Assembly: GCF_021864535.1 (NCBI RefSeq)
Contig: NZ_JAKJIC010000032.1
Span: 1 to 34,291 of the forward strand
Direction: 5' to 3'
DNA from: Oryzibacter oryziterrae
GTDB taxonomy: Bacteria > Pseudomonadota > Alphaproteobacteria > Rhizobiales > Pleomorphomonadaceae
Length of the DNA: 34,291 bases
In this document: positions 1 through 8,986 of the stretch, one piece after another
Layout: the number at the start of each line of letters is the position of its first letter
Position numbering within the stretch: the stretch's first letter is position 1
The notes under the pieces: model-generated
Told to the model about the DNA's origin: nothing
Seen by the model: the letters and a program-made list of their open reading frames with translations, nothing else
The model's database searches: none
Position numbers and translations under genes: made by a program

Positions 1-25
1 CCCAGGACATCTCGATCCCATGCTG

Positions 26-156
26 CCCCCCTCTCCCACTCTCCCCCTCAAGGGGGGAGAGAGTTGGTTGAGCTGATCAGAGCACGACTTTCCAGGTTCT
101 GATTGGAAGCAAGCGGTCCTCTCTCCCCCCTTGAGGGGGAGAGTTGGAGAGGGGGG
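26..156. repeat. Long inverted repeat upstream of iolE
   Basis: Two 38-nt arms (26-63 and 119-156) are reverse complements with one mismatch, separated by 55 nt. Each arm also contains its own shorter palindrome of the form CTCCCCCTCAAGGGGGGAG, so the DNA or RNA can fold either as two small hairpins or as one long one. The arms lie 90 nt before the iolE start. Palindromes of this CTC-rich type occur as dispersed intergenic repeats in rhizobial genomes (general recollection, not checked). It could act as a terminator or mRNA-stability element between an upstream iol gene and iolE, or be a small mobile repeat. Confidence 0.85.
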
Positions 157-246
157 TACCCGCTAAAGCCTTGCGAGCGCTTTGCTCGCCTCGTGAAATT
201 CGTGAGGGAGCCAACGCGTGCTCGCCTCCAACAAGGAGCAGACAAG

Positions 247-1128
247 ATGATCCGTATCGGCGCCAATCCGATCTGCTGGTCCAACGACGACATGCATGAG
301 ATCGGCGGCAATATTCCGCTGGAAACCTGCCTCTCGGAAGCCTCCGAGATCGGGATCGAGGGCATGGAAAAGGGCCACAAGATGCCCTCCGACGGCCCGG
401 CCCTCAAGGCCAAGCTGGCCGAGTATGGCATGGTGTTCGTCTCCGGCTGGTACTCGACCTTCCTGCTGGAGCGCGATGCCGACGCCGAATTCGCCGCCGC
501 GCAGGAAGACCTGAAGTGGCGCAAGGAAGCCGGCGCCGAGGTGCTGATCGTCTGCGAATGCACCCGCACGGTGCACGGCACCAAGTCGGCCCCGCTGTCG
601 ACCCGCCCGGTGCTCACCGACGCCGAATGGGCCGTGTTCCTGCCGCGCATGACGCGCTTTGCCGAGCTGGTGAAGGGCTTCGGCCTGCAGCTGGTCTACC
701 ACCACCACATGGGCACGGTGGTGCAGACCGAAGAGGAAGTCGACCGCTTCATGACCGGCACCGGCCCGGCGGTGAAACTGCTGCTCGACACCGGCCACAT
801 CACCTGGGCCGGCGGTGACGCGGTGAGCGTTGCCAAGAAGTATGCCGGCCGCATCGGCCACATCCACTGCAAGGACGTGCGCGATGAAGTGGCCAAGAAG
901 GCTGCCGCCGAGAACTGGTCCTTCCTCGACGCCGTGGTCGAAGGCGTCTACACCGTGCCGGGCGACGGCAAGGTGGATTATGTCAACGTCTTCAAGTCCG
1001 TGCCGGGCTATTCCGGCTGGGTGGTGATCGAGGCCGAACAGGACCCCGAGAAGGCCAACCCGAAGAAATACGTCACCATGGGCTTCAACAACCTCAACCG
1101 CTTCCTGAAAGAAGGCGGGCTGAAGTAA
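247..1128 (+). CDS. iolE: Myo-inosose-2 dehydratase IolE
   Basis: This 293-residue protein matches IolE, a cytoplasmic TIM-barrel enzyme of the xylose-isomerase-like superfamily that dehydrates scyllo-inosose to 3D-trihydroxycyclohexane-1,2-dione in myo-inositol catabolism. The start IRIGANPICWSNDD is typical of the family. Likely metal and substrate residues sit in LLLDTGHITW (Asp181, His184), in HIHCKDVR and in the late strand VVIEAEQDP (Glu262). The ATG at 247 is chosen because AAGGAG lies at 233-238; a reading frame extending upstream to a TTG at 103 would run through the inverted repeat and adds nothing family-like. Length agrees with the family (about 295-300). iolB follows after an inserted toxin-antitoxin pair, so this is the distal part of an iol operon whose earlier genes lie outside the window. 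Confidence 0.95.
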   Translation: MIRIGANPICWSNDDMHEIGGNIPLETCLSEASEIGIEGMEKGHKMPSDGPALKAKLAEYGMVFVSGWYSTFLLERDADAEFAAAQEDLKWRKEAGAEVLIVCECTRTVHGTKSAPLSTRPVLTDAEWAVFLPRMTRFAELVKGFGLQLVYHHHMGTVVQTEEEVDRFMTGTGPAVKLLLDTGHITWAGGDAVSVAKKYAGRIGHIHCKDVRDEVAKKAAAENWSFLDAVVEGVYTVPGDGKVDYVNVFKSVPGYSGWVVIEAEQDPEKANPKKYVTMGFNNLNRFLKEGGLK

Positions 1129-1161
1129 GCGTTGCCACCGCGGTAAATTTCGCGCCATGAT

Positions 1162-1192
1162 TGCCGGGAGGCACTTCAACAGCCTCCCGGCA
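1162..1192 (+). terminator. Hairpin after iolE
   Basis: A perfect 11-bp stem (1162-1172 with 1182-1192, TGCCGGGAGGC/GCCTCCCGGCA) encloses a 9-nt loop, 33 nt after the iolE stop. No T-run follows, so it may be a weak terminator or a 3' stabilising hairpin. It separates iolE from the toxin gene, which suggests the toxin-antitoxin pair has its own promoter. Confidence 0.5.
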
Positions 1193-1223
1193 TGAAGTTC
1201 CAAGATCTTCTTGCTGAAAATGC

Positions 1224-1235
1224 ACCTTTTAAGGT
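1224..1235. promoter_or_regulatory. Candidate toxin-antitoxin autoregulatory site
   Basis: ACCTT-TT-AAGGT is a short inverted repeat 9 nt before the toxin ATG. HigB/HigA-type modules are normally repressed by the antitoxin bound to a palindrome near the first start codon, so this position fits. The assignment is inference; a 5-bp arm is short and could be chance. Confidence 0.35.
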
Positions 1236-1244
1236 ACAGTCCGC

Positions 1245-1589
1245 ATGAAGCGCTTGATTGCCCGTTTCTTCAAAACCGAGGGCGGCCGCGAGCCGGTCAG
1301 AGATTTTCTGCTCGGCCTGCCTGGCGAAGATCGCAAGATCGTCGGACAGGATATCGCCACGGTGGAGTTTGGCTGGCCTGTGGGCATGCCGGTGTGCCGG
1401 CCGCTCGGTGGCGGGCTGCACGAGATCCGCTCGACCATTCGAGACGGAAAGGTGGAAGTCAGGGTCTACGTGTGCGTCGAGGCCCAGGTGCTCGTATTGC
1501 TGCATGGGCAGCAGGGCAAGGGGCGCCAGGACGCGGACATTGCCTTGGCGAGAGGCCGGCAGGCGGAGTTACGGCGGAGGTCATCATGA
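1245..1589 (+). CDS. RelE/HigB-type toxin (Gp49-like family)
   Basis: This 114-residue basic protein looks like the phage-derived Gp49-like HigB family: KRLIARFFKTEGGREPVRDFLLGLP, then GWPVGMPVCRPLGGGLHEIRSTI and a strand VRVYVCVEAQVLVLLHG. Family members are ribosome-dependent mRNA endonucleases held inactive by an antitoxin. The C-terminus (LARGRQAELRRRSS) is in the position of the helix that usually reads KTP..EI..A..R in relatives. Its stop overlaps the antitoxin start as ATGA (1586-1589), the toxin-first order of higBA modules. The Shine-Dalgarno before 1245 is poor. The module sits between iolE and iolB, genes usually adjacent or nearly so, which points to insertion. Toxin activity is inferred from family resemblance only. 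Confidence 0.85.
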   Translation: MKRLIARFFKTEGGREPVRDFLLGLPGEDRKIVGQDIATVEFGWPVGMPVCRPLGGGLHEIRSTIRDGKVEVRVYVCVEAQVLVLLHGQQGKGRQDADIALARGRQAELRRRSS

Positions 1590-1885
1590 CGGACACGATC
1601 GACAGCGGCGCGCTCGGCGGATCGCTGGAAGACATGCTGACCGAGACCGGCCAGCGCGAAGAAGTCTATGGCGAAGCGATCAAGCGCGTCCTTGCCTTTC
1701 AGATCGACGCAGCCCGCAAGACGCGCGCCATGAGCAAGAGCGCTCTGGCGGAAACGGTTGGAACCAGCCGGACGCAGATCGATCGGGTGCTCGATCCGGA
1801 GAATGTGTCCGTCTCGCTTGAAACGCTCGAGCGCGCGGCCCGAGCCGTCGGCAAAACCCTACGAATTGAACTGGTGGATATCTGA
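1586..1885 (+). CDS. HigA-type helix-turn-helix antitoxin
   Basis: This 99-residue protein has an acidic N-terminal half and a C-terminal XRE-like helix-turn-helix (SKSALAETVGTSRTQIDRVL, then VSLETLERAARAVGKTLRIEL). It is the partner of the preceding RelE/HigB-like toxin and overlaps it by four nucleotides (ATGA), which implies translational coupling and balanced production. Such antitoxins neutralise the toxin and repress their own promoter. The stop codon ends at 1885 and the iolB ATG begins at 1886, so translation of iolB is probably coupled to this gene. That join is unusual because it ties a metabolic gene to a toxin-antitoxin transcript. Confidence 0.88.
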   Translation: MTDTIDSGALGGSLEDMLTETGQREEVYGEAIKRVLAFQIDAARKTRAMSKSALAETVGTSRTQIDRVLDPENVSVSLETLERAARAVGKTLRIELVDI

Positions 1886-2683
1886 ATGTCTAAGCTGCTT
1901 GTGAAGCCGGCGGGGAACCGCGGCAAGGTGGTTTCGGTGACGCCTCAGAGCGCCGGCTGGACCTATGTGGGCTTCGACCTGATCAAGCTCGGTGCCGGCG
2001 AGAGCCACGCGGCAGCGACGGGGACGCGCGAGGTCTGCCTCGTGCTGATCTCCGGCAAGGCGAAGGTGAGCGGCGCCGGCCAGGACTTCGGCGTCATCGG
2101 CGAGCGCACAAGCCCCTTCGAGGGCAAGCCGCATTCGGTCTATGTGCCGGCAGGTGCCGACTGGTCGGTGACGGCGGAGACCGAGGTGACGCTGGCCGTC
2201 TGCAGCGCGCCGGGTGCCGCCATGAGCCGCCCTGCCCGCTACATCGATCCGAACGGCCTGCATCAGGAGACGCGCGGCAAGGGCAACAACACCCGCCATG
2301 TCACCAACATCCTGCCCGAATGGGAGCCGGCCGACAGCCTGCTGGTGGTGGAGGTGATCACGCCGGCGGGCAATACCTCGTCCTATCCCTCGCACAAGCA
2401 CGACCAGGACAACCTGCCGCACGAGAGCTTCCTGGAAGAGACCTATTACCACCGCCTGAACCCGCCGCAGGGCTGGGCCTTCCAGCGCGTCTATACCGAC
2501 GACCGCAGCCTCGACGAGGCAGTGGCGGCCGAGGACGGCGACGTGGTGCTGGTGCCCAAGGGCTATCACCCGGTGGCGACCATCCATGGCTATGACAACT
2601 ACTATCTCAACGTCATGGCCGGCCCGACGCGCATCTGGAAGTTCCACAACGCGCCCGAGCACGAGTGGCTGCTGAAGGCCTGA
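1886..2683 (+). CDS. iolB: 5-deoxy-glucuronate isomerase IolB
   Basis: This 265-residue protein is IolB, the bicupin enzyme that converts 5-deoxy-glucuronate to 2-deoxy-5-keto-D-gluconate in the cytoplasmic myo-inositol pathway. Family marks include the metal-binding cupin stretch YPSHKHDQDNLPHESFLEE, the following TYYHRLNPPQGWAFQRVY, and the late VLVPKGYHPVATIHGYDNYYLNVMAG. Length is in the family range. The ATG lies directly after the antitoxin stop with no spacer and no independent Shine-Dalgarno outside the antitoxin gene, so it is probably translated from the same message. A strong intrinsic terminator follows, making this the last gene of the iol unit. Confidence 0.95.
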   Translation: MSKLLVKPAGNRGKVVSVTPQSAGWTYVGFDLIKLGAGESHAAATGTREVCLVLISGKAKVSGAGQDFGVIGERTSPFEGKPHSVYVPAGADWSVTAETEVTLAVCSAPGAAMSRPARYIDPNGLHQETRGKGNNTRHVTNILPEWEPADSLLVVEVITPAGNTSSYPSHKHDQDNLPHESFLEETYYHRLNPPQGWAFQRVYTDDRSLDEAVAAEDGDVVLVPKGYHPVATIHGYDNYYLNVMAGPTRIWKFHNAPEHEWLLKA

Positions 2684-2713
2684 GACCCGGCCCTCCGCAC
2701 ACGAGACACAAGA

Positions 2714-2744
2714 AAGCCCGTCGCGCCCCGCGGCGGGCTTTTTT
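2714..2744 (+). terminator. Rho-independent terminator after iolB
   Basis: A 12-bp stem (2714-2725 with 2729-2740, one G-T wobble) with a 3-nt loop is followed by TTTT at 2741-2744, with T's already in the stem. It lies 30 nt after the iolB stop and is the clearest terminator in the window. Confidence 0.92.
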
Positions 2745-3003
2745 GCTGCATCGCAACAGGAGACTCGGCGCCCGCGAGACGCTGCGGGGCGACACGTTCT
2801 GCGGATCGGTGAAAATCAGGAGGGCGCGCCGCGCTCACGAAGTCGCGCAATGGGCCTCCAGCGGCGATCCGAAACACGCTATGCGCGTTTGCGGCCTCCG
2901 GAAAACATTCAGCCGGAAAAGCCGGAGAGTCGAGGGCGGATCAACGCCTTAGTGATTTTGCCGGCAAAAGGATTCCACAGACTCTCCCCACCTTCAGATA
3001 ACC
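2745..3003. other. Intergenic stretch before the glycerol operon, no gene seen
   Basis: No coding sequence with a credible start, codon pattern or family resemblance is visible here on either strand. It lies between the iolB terminator and the operator-like repeats of glpD. It may contain a long 5' leader of glpD, but I see no riboswitch or RNA fold. Confidence 0.6.
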
Positions 3004-3057
3004 TTTCGTATGGCTCTCGATTTTTTCGCTTGAGTTTCGATTTGGTTTCGGTATGCA
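3004..3057 (+). promoter_or_regulatory. Candidate GlpR (DeoR-family) operator and glpD promoter
   Basis: TTTCG occurs at 3004, 3024, 3035 and 3046, with a related TCTCG at 3015. The last three exact copies are spaced 11 and 11 nt, one turn of the helix. Phased TTTCG-type direct repeats are a common layout of DeoR-family operators, and glycerol operons are usually controlled by the DeoR member GlpR. A weak promoter, TTGAGT (3030-3035) and TATGCA (3052-3057) spaced by 16 nt, overlaps the repeats, which suits repression. The glpR gene itself is not in the window. Confidence 0.55.
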
Positions 3058-3136
3058 TTATCCCCAATAGGGAAATGAAATATAAATGTTGCAGCGCGAG
3101 GCAAACATTGCGGCGCAACAAGGGAGAGAGCCTTCG

Positions 3137-4660
3137 ATGGCGGACGTGGATCTTCTGGTCATAGGCGGTGGCATCAACGGCTGCGGCGTGGCGCGCGACG
3201 CTGTCGGGCGCGGCTACTCCGTGCTGCTCGCCGAAAAGGCCGACCTTGCATCGGGCACGTCCTCGGCCTCCACCAAGCTGATCCACGGCGGCCTGCGCTA
3301 TCTCGAGCATTACGAGTTCCGTCTGGTGCGCGAAGCGCTGCAGGAGCGCGAAGTGCTGTGGCGCATGGCGCCGCACATCATCTGGCCCCTGCGCTTCGTG
3401 CTGCCCCATCATGAGGGCCTGCGCCCGTCCTGGCTGCTGCGCCTCGGCCTGTTCCTCTACGACAACCTCGGTGGCCGCAAGCTGCTGCCGGCGACCCGGA
3501 CGCTGGATCTGCGCAGCCATGCCGCCGGCAAGCCGCTCAAGGGCAACTATCGGAAAGCCTTCGAATATTCGGACTGCTGGGTGCAGGATTCCCGCCTTGT
3601 GGCGCTGAACGCCCGCGACGCCGCCGACCGCGGCGCCACCGTGCTGACCCGCACCGCGGTCACCTCGGCCGTGCGCGAGGGCAAGGAATGGGCGGTGACG
3701 CTGACGGACGTGGATAGCGGCGCAACCCGCCTGGTGCGCGCCCGCATGGTGATCAACGCCGCCGGCCCATGGGTCGACCAGGTGCTGACCAATGCCGTCG
3801 GCAACAACGATGCCCGCAACGTGCGCCTCGTCCAGGGCTCGCACATCGTGGTGCCGCGCCTCTACGAGCATGACCGCTGCTACATCTTCCAGAATGCCGA
3901 CAACCGCATCATCTTCGCCATTCCCTATGAGGATGACTTCACGCTGATCGGCACCACCGACCGGGACTACAAGGACGATCCGGCCAAGGTGAAAATTACC
4001 GAAAGCGAAACGAAATACCTGATCGACGCGGCCAACGAATATTTCTCGCGCCAGCTGACGACCGACGACGTGGTGTGGACCTATTCCGGCGTCCGCCCGC
4101 TGTTCGACGACGGCGCCAGCAAGGCGCAGGAAGCGACCCGCGACTATGTGCTCAAGCGCGACGGAGCGCCTGGAACCGCGCCGATGATCAACGTCTTCGG
4201 CGGCAAGATCACCACCTATCGGCGTCTGGCCGAAAGCGTGCTGGAGCTGGTGGAGGCCGAACTCGGCGCCAAGGGCGGATCGTGGAGCGGCACGCTGCCG
4301 CTGCCAGGCGGTGATTTTCCTGAGACCGGGTTTGCTACCTTGGTGGAAAACACTATCCGTGCCTTCCCACACATTCAAAAAGCAACTATTCATCGGATTT
4401 GCCGCAACCAAGGGACGAGGGTTCGCGACATTCTCGGCAGTGCCCGGTCGGACGCCGATCTGGGTCGCACATTCGGCGCAGGGCTGACGGAAGCGGAGGT
4501 CCGTTATTTCTGCGATCGCGAATGGGTGAGGAGCGCCGAGGATCTCCTGTGGCGGCGGACGAAGCTGGGACTGCGCGTGACCGCGGAGGCGGCGCGCGAA
4601 CTGGATGAGTTCATTCGAAATTACGTAAGCGACCAGGAGCTTGACCGAAAGCGTGCCTGA
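3137..4660 (+). CDS. glpD: Glycerol-3-phosphate dehydrogenase GlpD
   Basis: This 507-residue flavoprotein oxidises sn-glycerol-3-phosphate to dihydroxyacetone phosphate at the inner membrane and passes electrons to quinone. The N-terminal FAD-binding motif LLVIGGGINGCG (residues 6-17) is followed by the family signature ASGTSSASTKLIHGGLRYLE; the C-terminal DAO_C-type domain ends at EFIRNYVSDQELDRKRA. The ATG at 3137 is chosen because GlpD proteins begin just before DVDLLVIGGG and AAGGGAG lies about 11 nt upstream; an in-frame ATG at 3086 would add 17 untypical residues. It is the first gene of the glycerol operon, 50 nt before the transporter. Bases of about 4318-4430 use AT-richer codons than the rest. 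Confidence 0.95.
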   Translation: MADVDLLVIGGGINGCGVARDAVGRGYSVLLAEKADLASGTSSASTKLIHGGLRYLEHYEFRLVREALQEREVLWRMAPHIIWPLRFVLPHHEGLRPSWLLRLGLFLYDNLGGRKLLPATRTLDLRSHAAGKPLKGNYRKAFEYSDCWVQDSRLVALNARDAADRGATVLTRTAVTSAVREGKEWAVTLTDVDSGATRLVRARMVINAAGPWVDQVLTNAVGNNDARNVRLVQGSHIVVPRLYEHDRCYIFQNADNRIIFAIPYEDDFTLIGTTDRDYKDDPAKVKITESETKYLIDAANEYFSRQLTTDDVVWTYSGVRPLFDDGASKAQEATRDYVLKRDGAPGTAPMINVFGGKITTYRRLAESVLELVEAELGAKGGSWSGTLPLPGGDFPETGFATLVENTIRAFPHIQKATIHRICRNQGTRVRDILGSARSDADLGRTFGAGLTEAEVRYFCDREWVRSAEDLLWRRTKLGLRVTAEAARELDEFIRNYVSDQELDRKRA

Positions 4661-4664
4661 GAAG

Positions 4665-4687
4665 GCCTTTTCCTGAGGAGGAAAGGC
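4665..4687 (+). promoter_or_regulatory. Intercistronic hairpin between glpD and glpS
   Basis: GCCTTTTCCT (4665-4674) pairs with AGGAAAGGC (4679-4687) around a GAGG loop, with one bulged T. No T-run follows, so it is more likely an mRNA processing or stability element that sets the glpD to transporter ratio than a full terminator. Confidence 0.4.
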
Positions 4688-4710
4688 GGTCAAGTGGTCG
4701 GGGGGAGACA

Positions 4711-5790
4711 ATGCTTGAACTGGTAGGTGTTACAAAACAGGTGGGCGCGGAGACCCATATCACCGACGTCACGATGACGTTGGTGAAGGGCTCGCTCAAC
4801 GTCCTGCTGGGCCCGACGCTATCGGGCAAGACCAGCCTGATGCGGTTGATGGCCGGGCTGGACAAGCCGACCGCAGGCGATATCCGCATGGACGGCGTTT
4901 CGGTGGTGGGCGTGCCGGTGCAGAAGCGCAACGTCGCCATGGTCTACCAGCAGTTCATCAACTATCCGACGCTCACGGTCTATGAGAACATCGCCTCGCC
5001 GCTGCGCATTCAGGGCGCGTCGGACGCGGTGATCAAGGCCAAGGTGGGCAAGGCAGCCGAACTGCTGCGCCTGACCGAGCATCTCGACAAGACTCCGTTG
5101 CAGCTGTCCGGCGGCCAGCAGCAGCGCACCGCGCTCGCACGCGCCGTGGTCAAGGAAGCCGGCCTGGTGCTGCTCGACGAGCCGCTCGCCAATCTCGACT
5201 ACAAGCTGCGCGAGGAACTGCGCGCCGAGCTGCCGAAGATCTTCGCCGAGACCGGCGCCATCTTCGTCTACGCCACCACCGAACCCATGGAAGCCCTGCT
5301 GCTGGGCGGCAATACCGGTTGCCTGAGCCTCGGGCGGCTGACCCAGTTCGGCTCGACCATCGGCGTCTACAACCGCCCGGCCGACCTGATCACGGCGGAG
5401 ACCTTCTCCGATCCGCCGCTCAACATCATCACCGTCGACAAGCGCGGCTCGGAGTTCCGCCACACCGGTGGCGTGTCCTTCCCGGCCACGCCGAAGCAGG
5501 CAGCCCTTCCGGACGGGCGCTACACCATCGGCTTCCGCCCGCATCACCTCTATCTCGATGCCCAGGGCAGCACCGGCACCGCGACCCAGGGCCGCGTGGC
5601 GATCACCGAGATCACCGGCTCGGAAAGCTTCGTCCACGTGGACGTGGCCGACAGCCGCTGGGTGGCGCTGGTGCCGGGCGTGCGCAACCTCGACGTCGAC
5701 ACGACGATCACCGTCTATGTCGACCCCGAGCGCTTCTTCATCTTCGATCAGACGGGCAAGCTGGCCTCAGCTCCCGCCTCAGCCGCCTGA
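4711..5790 (+). CDS. glpS: Glycerol ABC importer ATPase GlpS
   Basis: This 359-residue protein is the first of two ATPases of the rhizobial-type glycerol importer; it acts on the inner face of the membrane. Walker A is GPTLSGKT (34-41), the Q-loop region is MVYQQFINYP, the signature LSGGQQQR (132-139) is canonical, and Walker B is LVLLDEP (152-158) with the catalytic Glu. The switch (H-loop) histidine is missing: the VTHD position reads ATTE, with Thr190 in place of His. A TOBE-like domain fills the C-terminus (about 240-345). GGGGGAG before 4711 supports the start. It is 50 nt after glpD and 10 nt before glpT. The degenerate H-loop is, as far as I recall, also seen in other GlpS proteins. 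Confidence 0.92.
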   Translation: MLELVGVTKQVGAETHITDVTMTLVKGSLNVLLGPTLSGKTSLMRLMAGLDKPTAGDIRMDGVSVVGVPVQKRNVAMVYQQFINYPTLTVYENIASPLRIQGASDAVIKAKVGKAAELLRLTEHLDKTPLQLSGGQQQRTALARAVVKEAGLVLLDEPLANLDYKLREELRAELPKIFAETGAIFVYATTEPMEALLLGGNTGCLSLGRLTQFGSTIGVYNRPADLITAETFSDPPLNIITVDKRGSEFRHTGGVSFPATPKQAALPDGRYTIGFRPHHLYLDAQGSTGTATQGRVAITEITGSESFVHVDVADSRWVALVPGVRNLDVDTTITVYVDPERFFIFDQTGKLASAPASAA

Positions 5791-5800
5791 GGAGGGACCG

Positions 5801-7736
<1,936 letters not shown>

Positions 7737-7737
<1 letters not shown>

Positions 7738-8606
7738 TGTCCGCCGTCGCCAACACCGCAAGGGCCGAACGGCCCGTGACCATCGGGACGGTGCGCTCGA
7801 GCAACTCCGGACGCCTGTCCTGGCTGGTACCGACGATCTACATCGTCCTGCTCATGCTGCCGATCTACTGGCTCGTCAACATGAGCTTCAAGACCAACAC
7901 CGAGATCACCGGCGTGTTCTCGCTGTGGCCCGAAGCGCCGACGCTGCGCAATTACGAGGTGATCTTCTCCGATCCCTCCTGGTACATGGGCTATGTGAAC
8001 TCGATCATCTACGTGGTGCTCAACACGGTGATCTCGATCACCGCGGCGCTGCCGGCGGCCTACGCCTTCTCGCGTTACCGCTTCCTCGGCGACAAGCACA
8101 TGTTCTTCTGGCTGCTCACCAACCGCATGGCGCCGCCGGCCGTGTTCGCCCTGCCCTTCTTCCAGCTCTATTCCTCGCTGGGCCTGATCGACACGCATAT
8201 CGCGGTGGCCATCGCCCACTGCCTGTTCAACGTGCCGCTGGCGGTATGGATCTTGGAAGGCTTCATCTCCGGCGTGCCGCGCGAGATCGACGAGACCGCC
8301 TATATCGACGGCTATTCCTTCCCGAAGTTCTTCGTGAAGATCTTCATGCCGCTGATCGCCTCCGGCATCGGTGTCGCCGCCTTCTTCTGCTTCATGTTCT
8401 CGTGGGTGGAGCTCCTGATCGCCCGCACCCTGACCACCACGGACGCCAAGCCGATCACCGCCATCATGACGCGCACCGTCTCGGCGGCCGGCATGGACTG
8501 GGGTGTTCTGGCCGCCGCCGGCGCCCTGACCATCATCCCCGGCGCCCTGGTGATCTACTTCGTCCGCAACTACATCGCCAAGGGCTTCGCCCTGGGCCGC
8601 GTCTGA
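7737..8606 (+). CDS. glpQ: Glycerol ABC importer permease GlpQ
   Basis: This 289-residue inner-membrane protein is a MalG/UgpE-type permease with about six membrane helices, the first at roughly residues 31-50 after a polar cytoplasmic N-terminus. The EAA loop is visible as VPREIDETAYIDGYSF followed by PKFFVKIFMPL. The ATG at 7737 overlaps the glpP stop; reading frames extending further upstream are within glpP and are not real. It should form a heterodimer with GlpP. The name GlpQ is used in the rhizobial glpSTPQUV sense and is unrelated to the enteric glycerophosphodiester phosphodiesterase. Confidence 0.92.
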
Positions 8607-8619
8607 GAGGAGGCCTCAC

Positions 8620-8901
8620 ATGGACCTGTCATGGATGGCCTGGACCTGGCCGACAGCGATCTTCTTCCTGACCATTCTGACCATGCTGATCGGCATGAGC
8701 GTTTGGGAATACTTCGTGCCCGGCGGTTCGCCGCGGGTCGGCGTGCTGCGCTTCGAAACGACGCGCGGCGACCGCCTCTTCGTTTCGCTGCTCGGCAGCG
8801 CATTCATTCACTTGGGTTGGCTCGCCTTCATGGGGCCGAACCTCTGGTGGGCTTTGGCAGTCTCAGTCGTCTACGCCGTTCTGGTGTTCCGCTACGTCTG
8901 A
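8620..8901 (+). CDS. glpU: Small membrane protein GlpU (DUF2160)
   Basis: This 93-residue protein is the small DUF2160 component found between the permeases and the binding protein in rhizobial glycerol transporter operons. It has three hydrophobic segments (about 8-26, 53-70 and 74-92) and a short polar loop in which EYFVPGGSPR and FETTRGDRLF stand out. A role as an accessory subunit of the GlpPQ channel is presumed from its constant position; its molecular function is not known to me. GAGGAGG lies 8 nt before the ATG, and the gene follows glpQ by 13 nt. Confidence 0.88.
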   Translation: MDLSWMAWTWPTAIFFLTILTMLIGMSVWEYFVPGGSPRVGVLRFETTRGDRLFVSLLGSAFIHLGWLAFMGPNLWWALAVSVVYAVLVFRYV

Positions 8902-8919
8902 GACAGTCAATGGGGGAAT

Positions 8920-8948
8920 CCAGTCGCGCAAAGAGGATGCGCGACCGG
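8920..8948 (+). promoter_or_regulatory. Intercistronic hairpin between glpU and glpV
   Basis: CCAGTCGCGC (8920-8929) pairs with GCGCGACCGG (8939-8948), one mismatch, 9-nt loop, 38 nt before the glpV start. Hairpins in this position often protect the binding-protein message so that it is made in excess over the membrane subunits. No T-run follows. Confidence 0.45.
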
Positions 8949-8986
8949 ATGGAATTGACTTCACTCTGGTTTCTGGGAGGAAACTC

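Noticed and set aside
163-1203. Long minus-strand frame opposite iolE (and similar long frames opposite iolB, glpD, glpT, glpV and glpK)
   Set aside because: High GC content makes long antisense frames by chance. Their translations are rich in His, Arg, Gly and Ala with no family resemblance, and the plus-strand genes are certain.
2665-3164. Short plus-strand frames between iolB and glpD
   Set aside because: They overlap the iolB terminator or the operator repeats, have basic untypical translations and lack ribosome sites.
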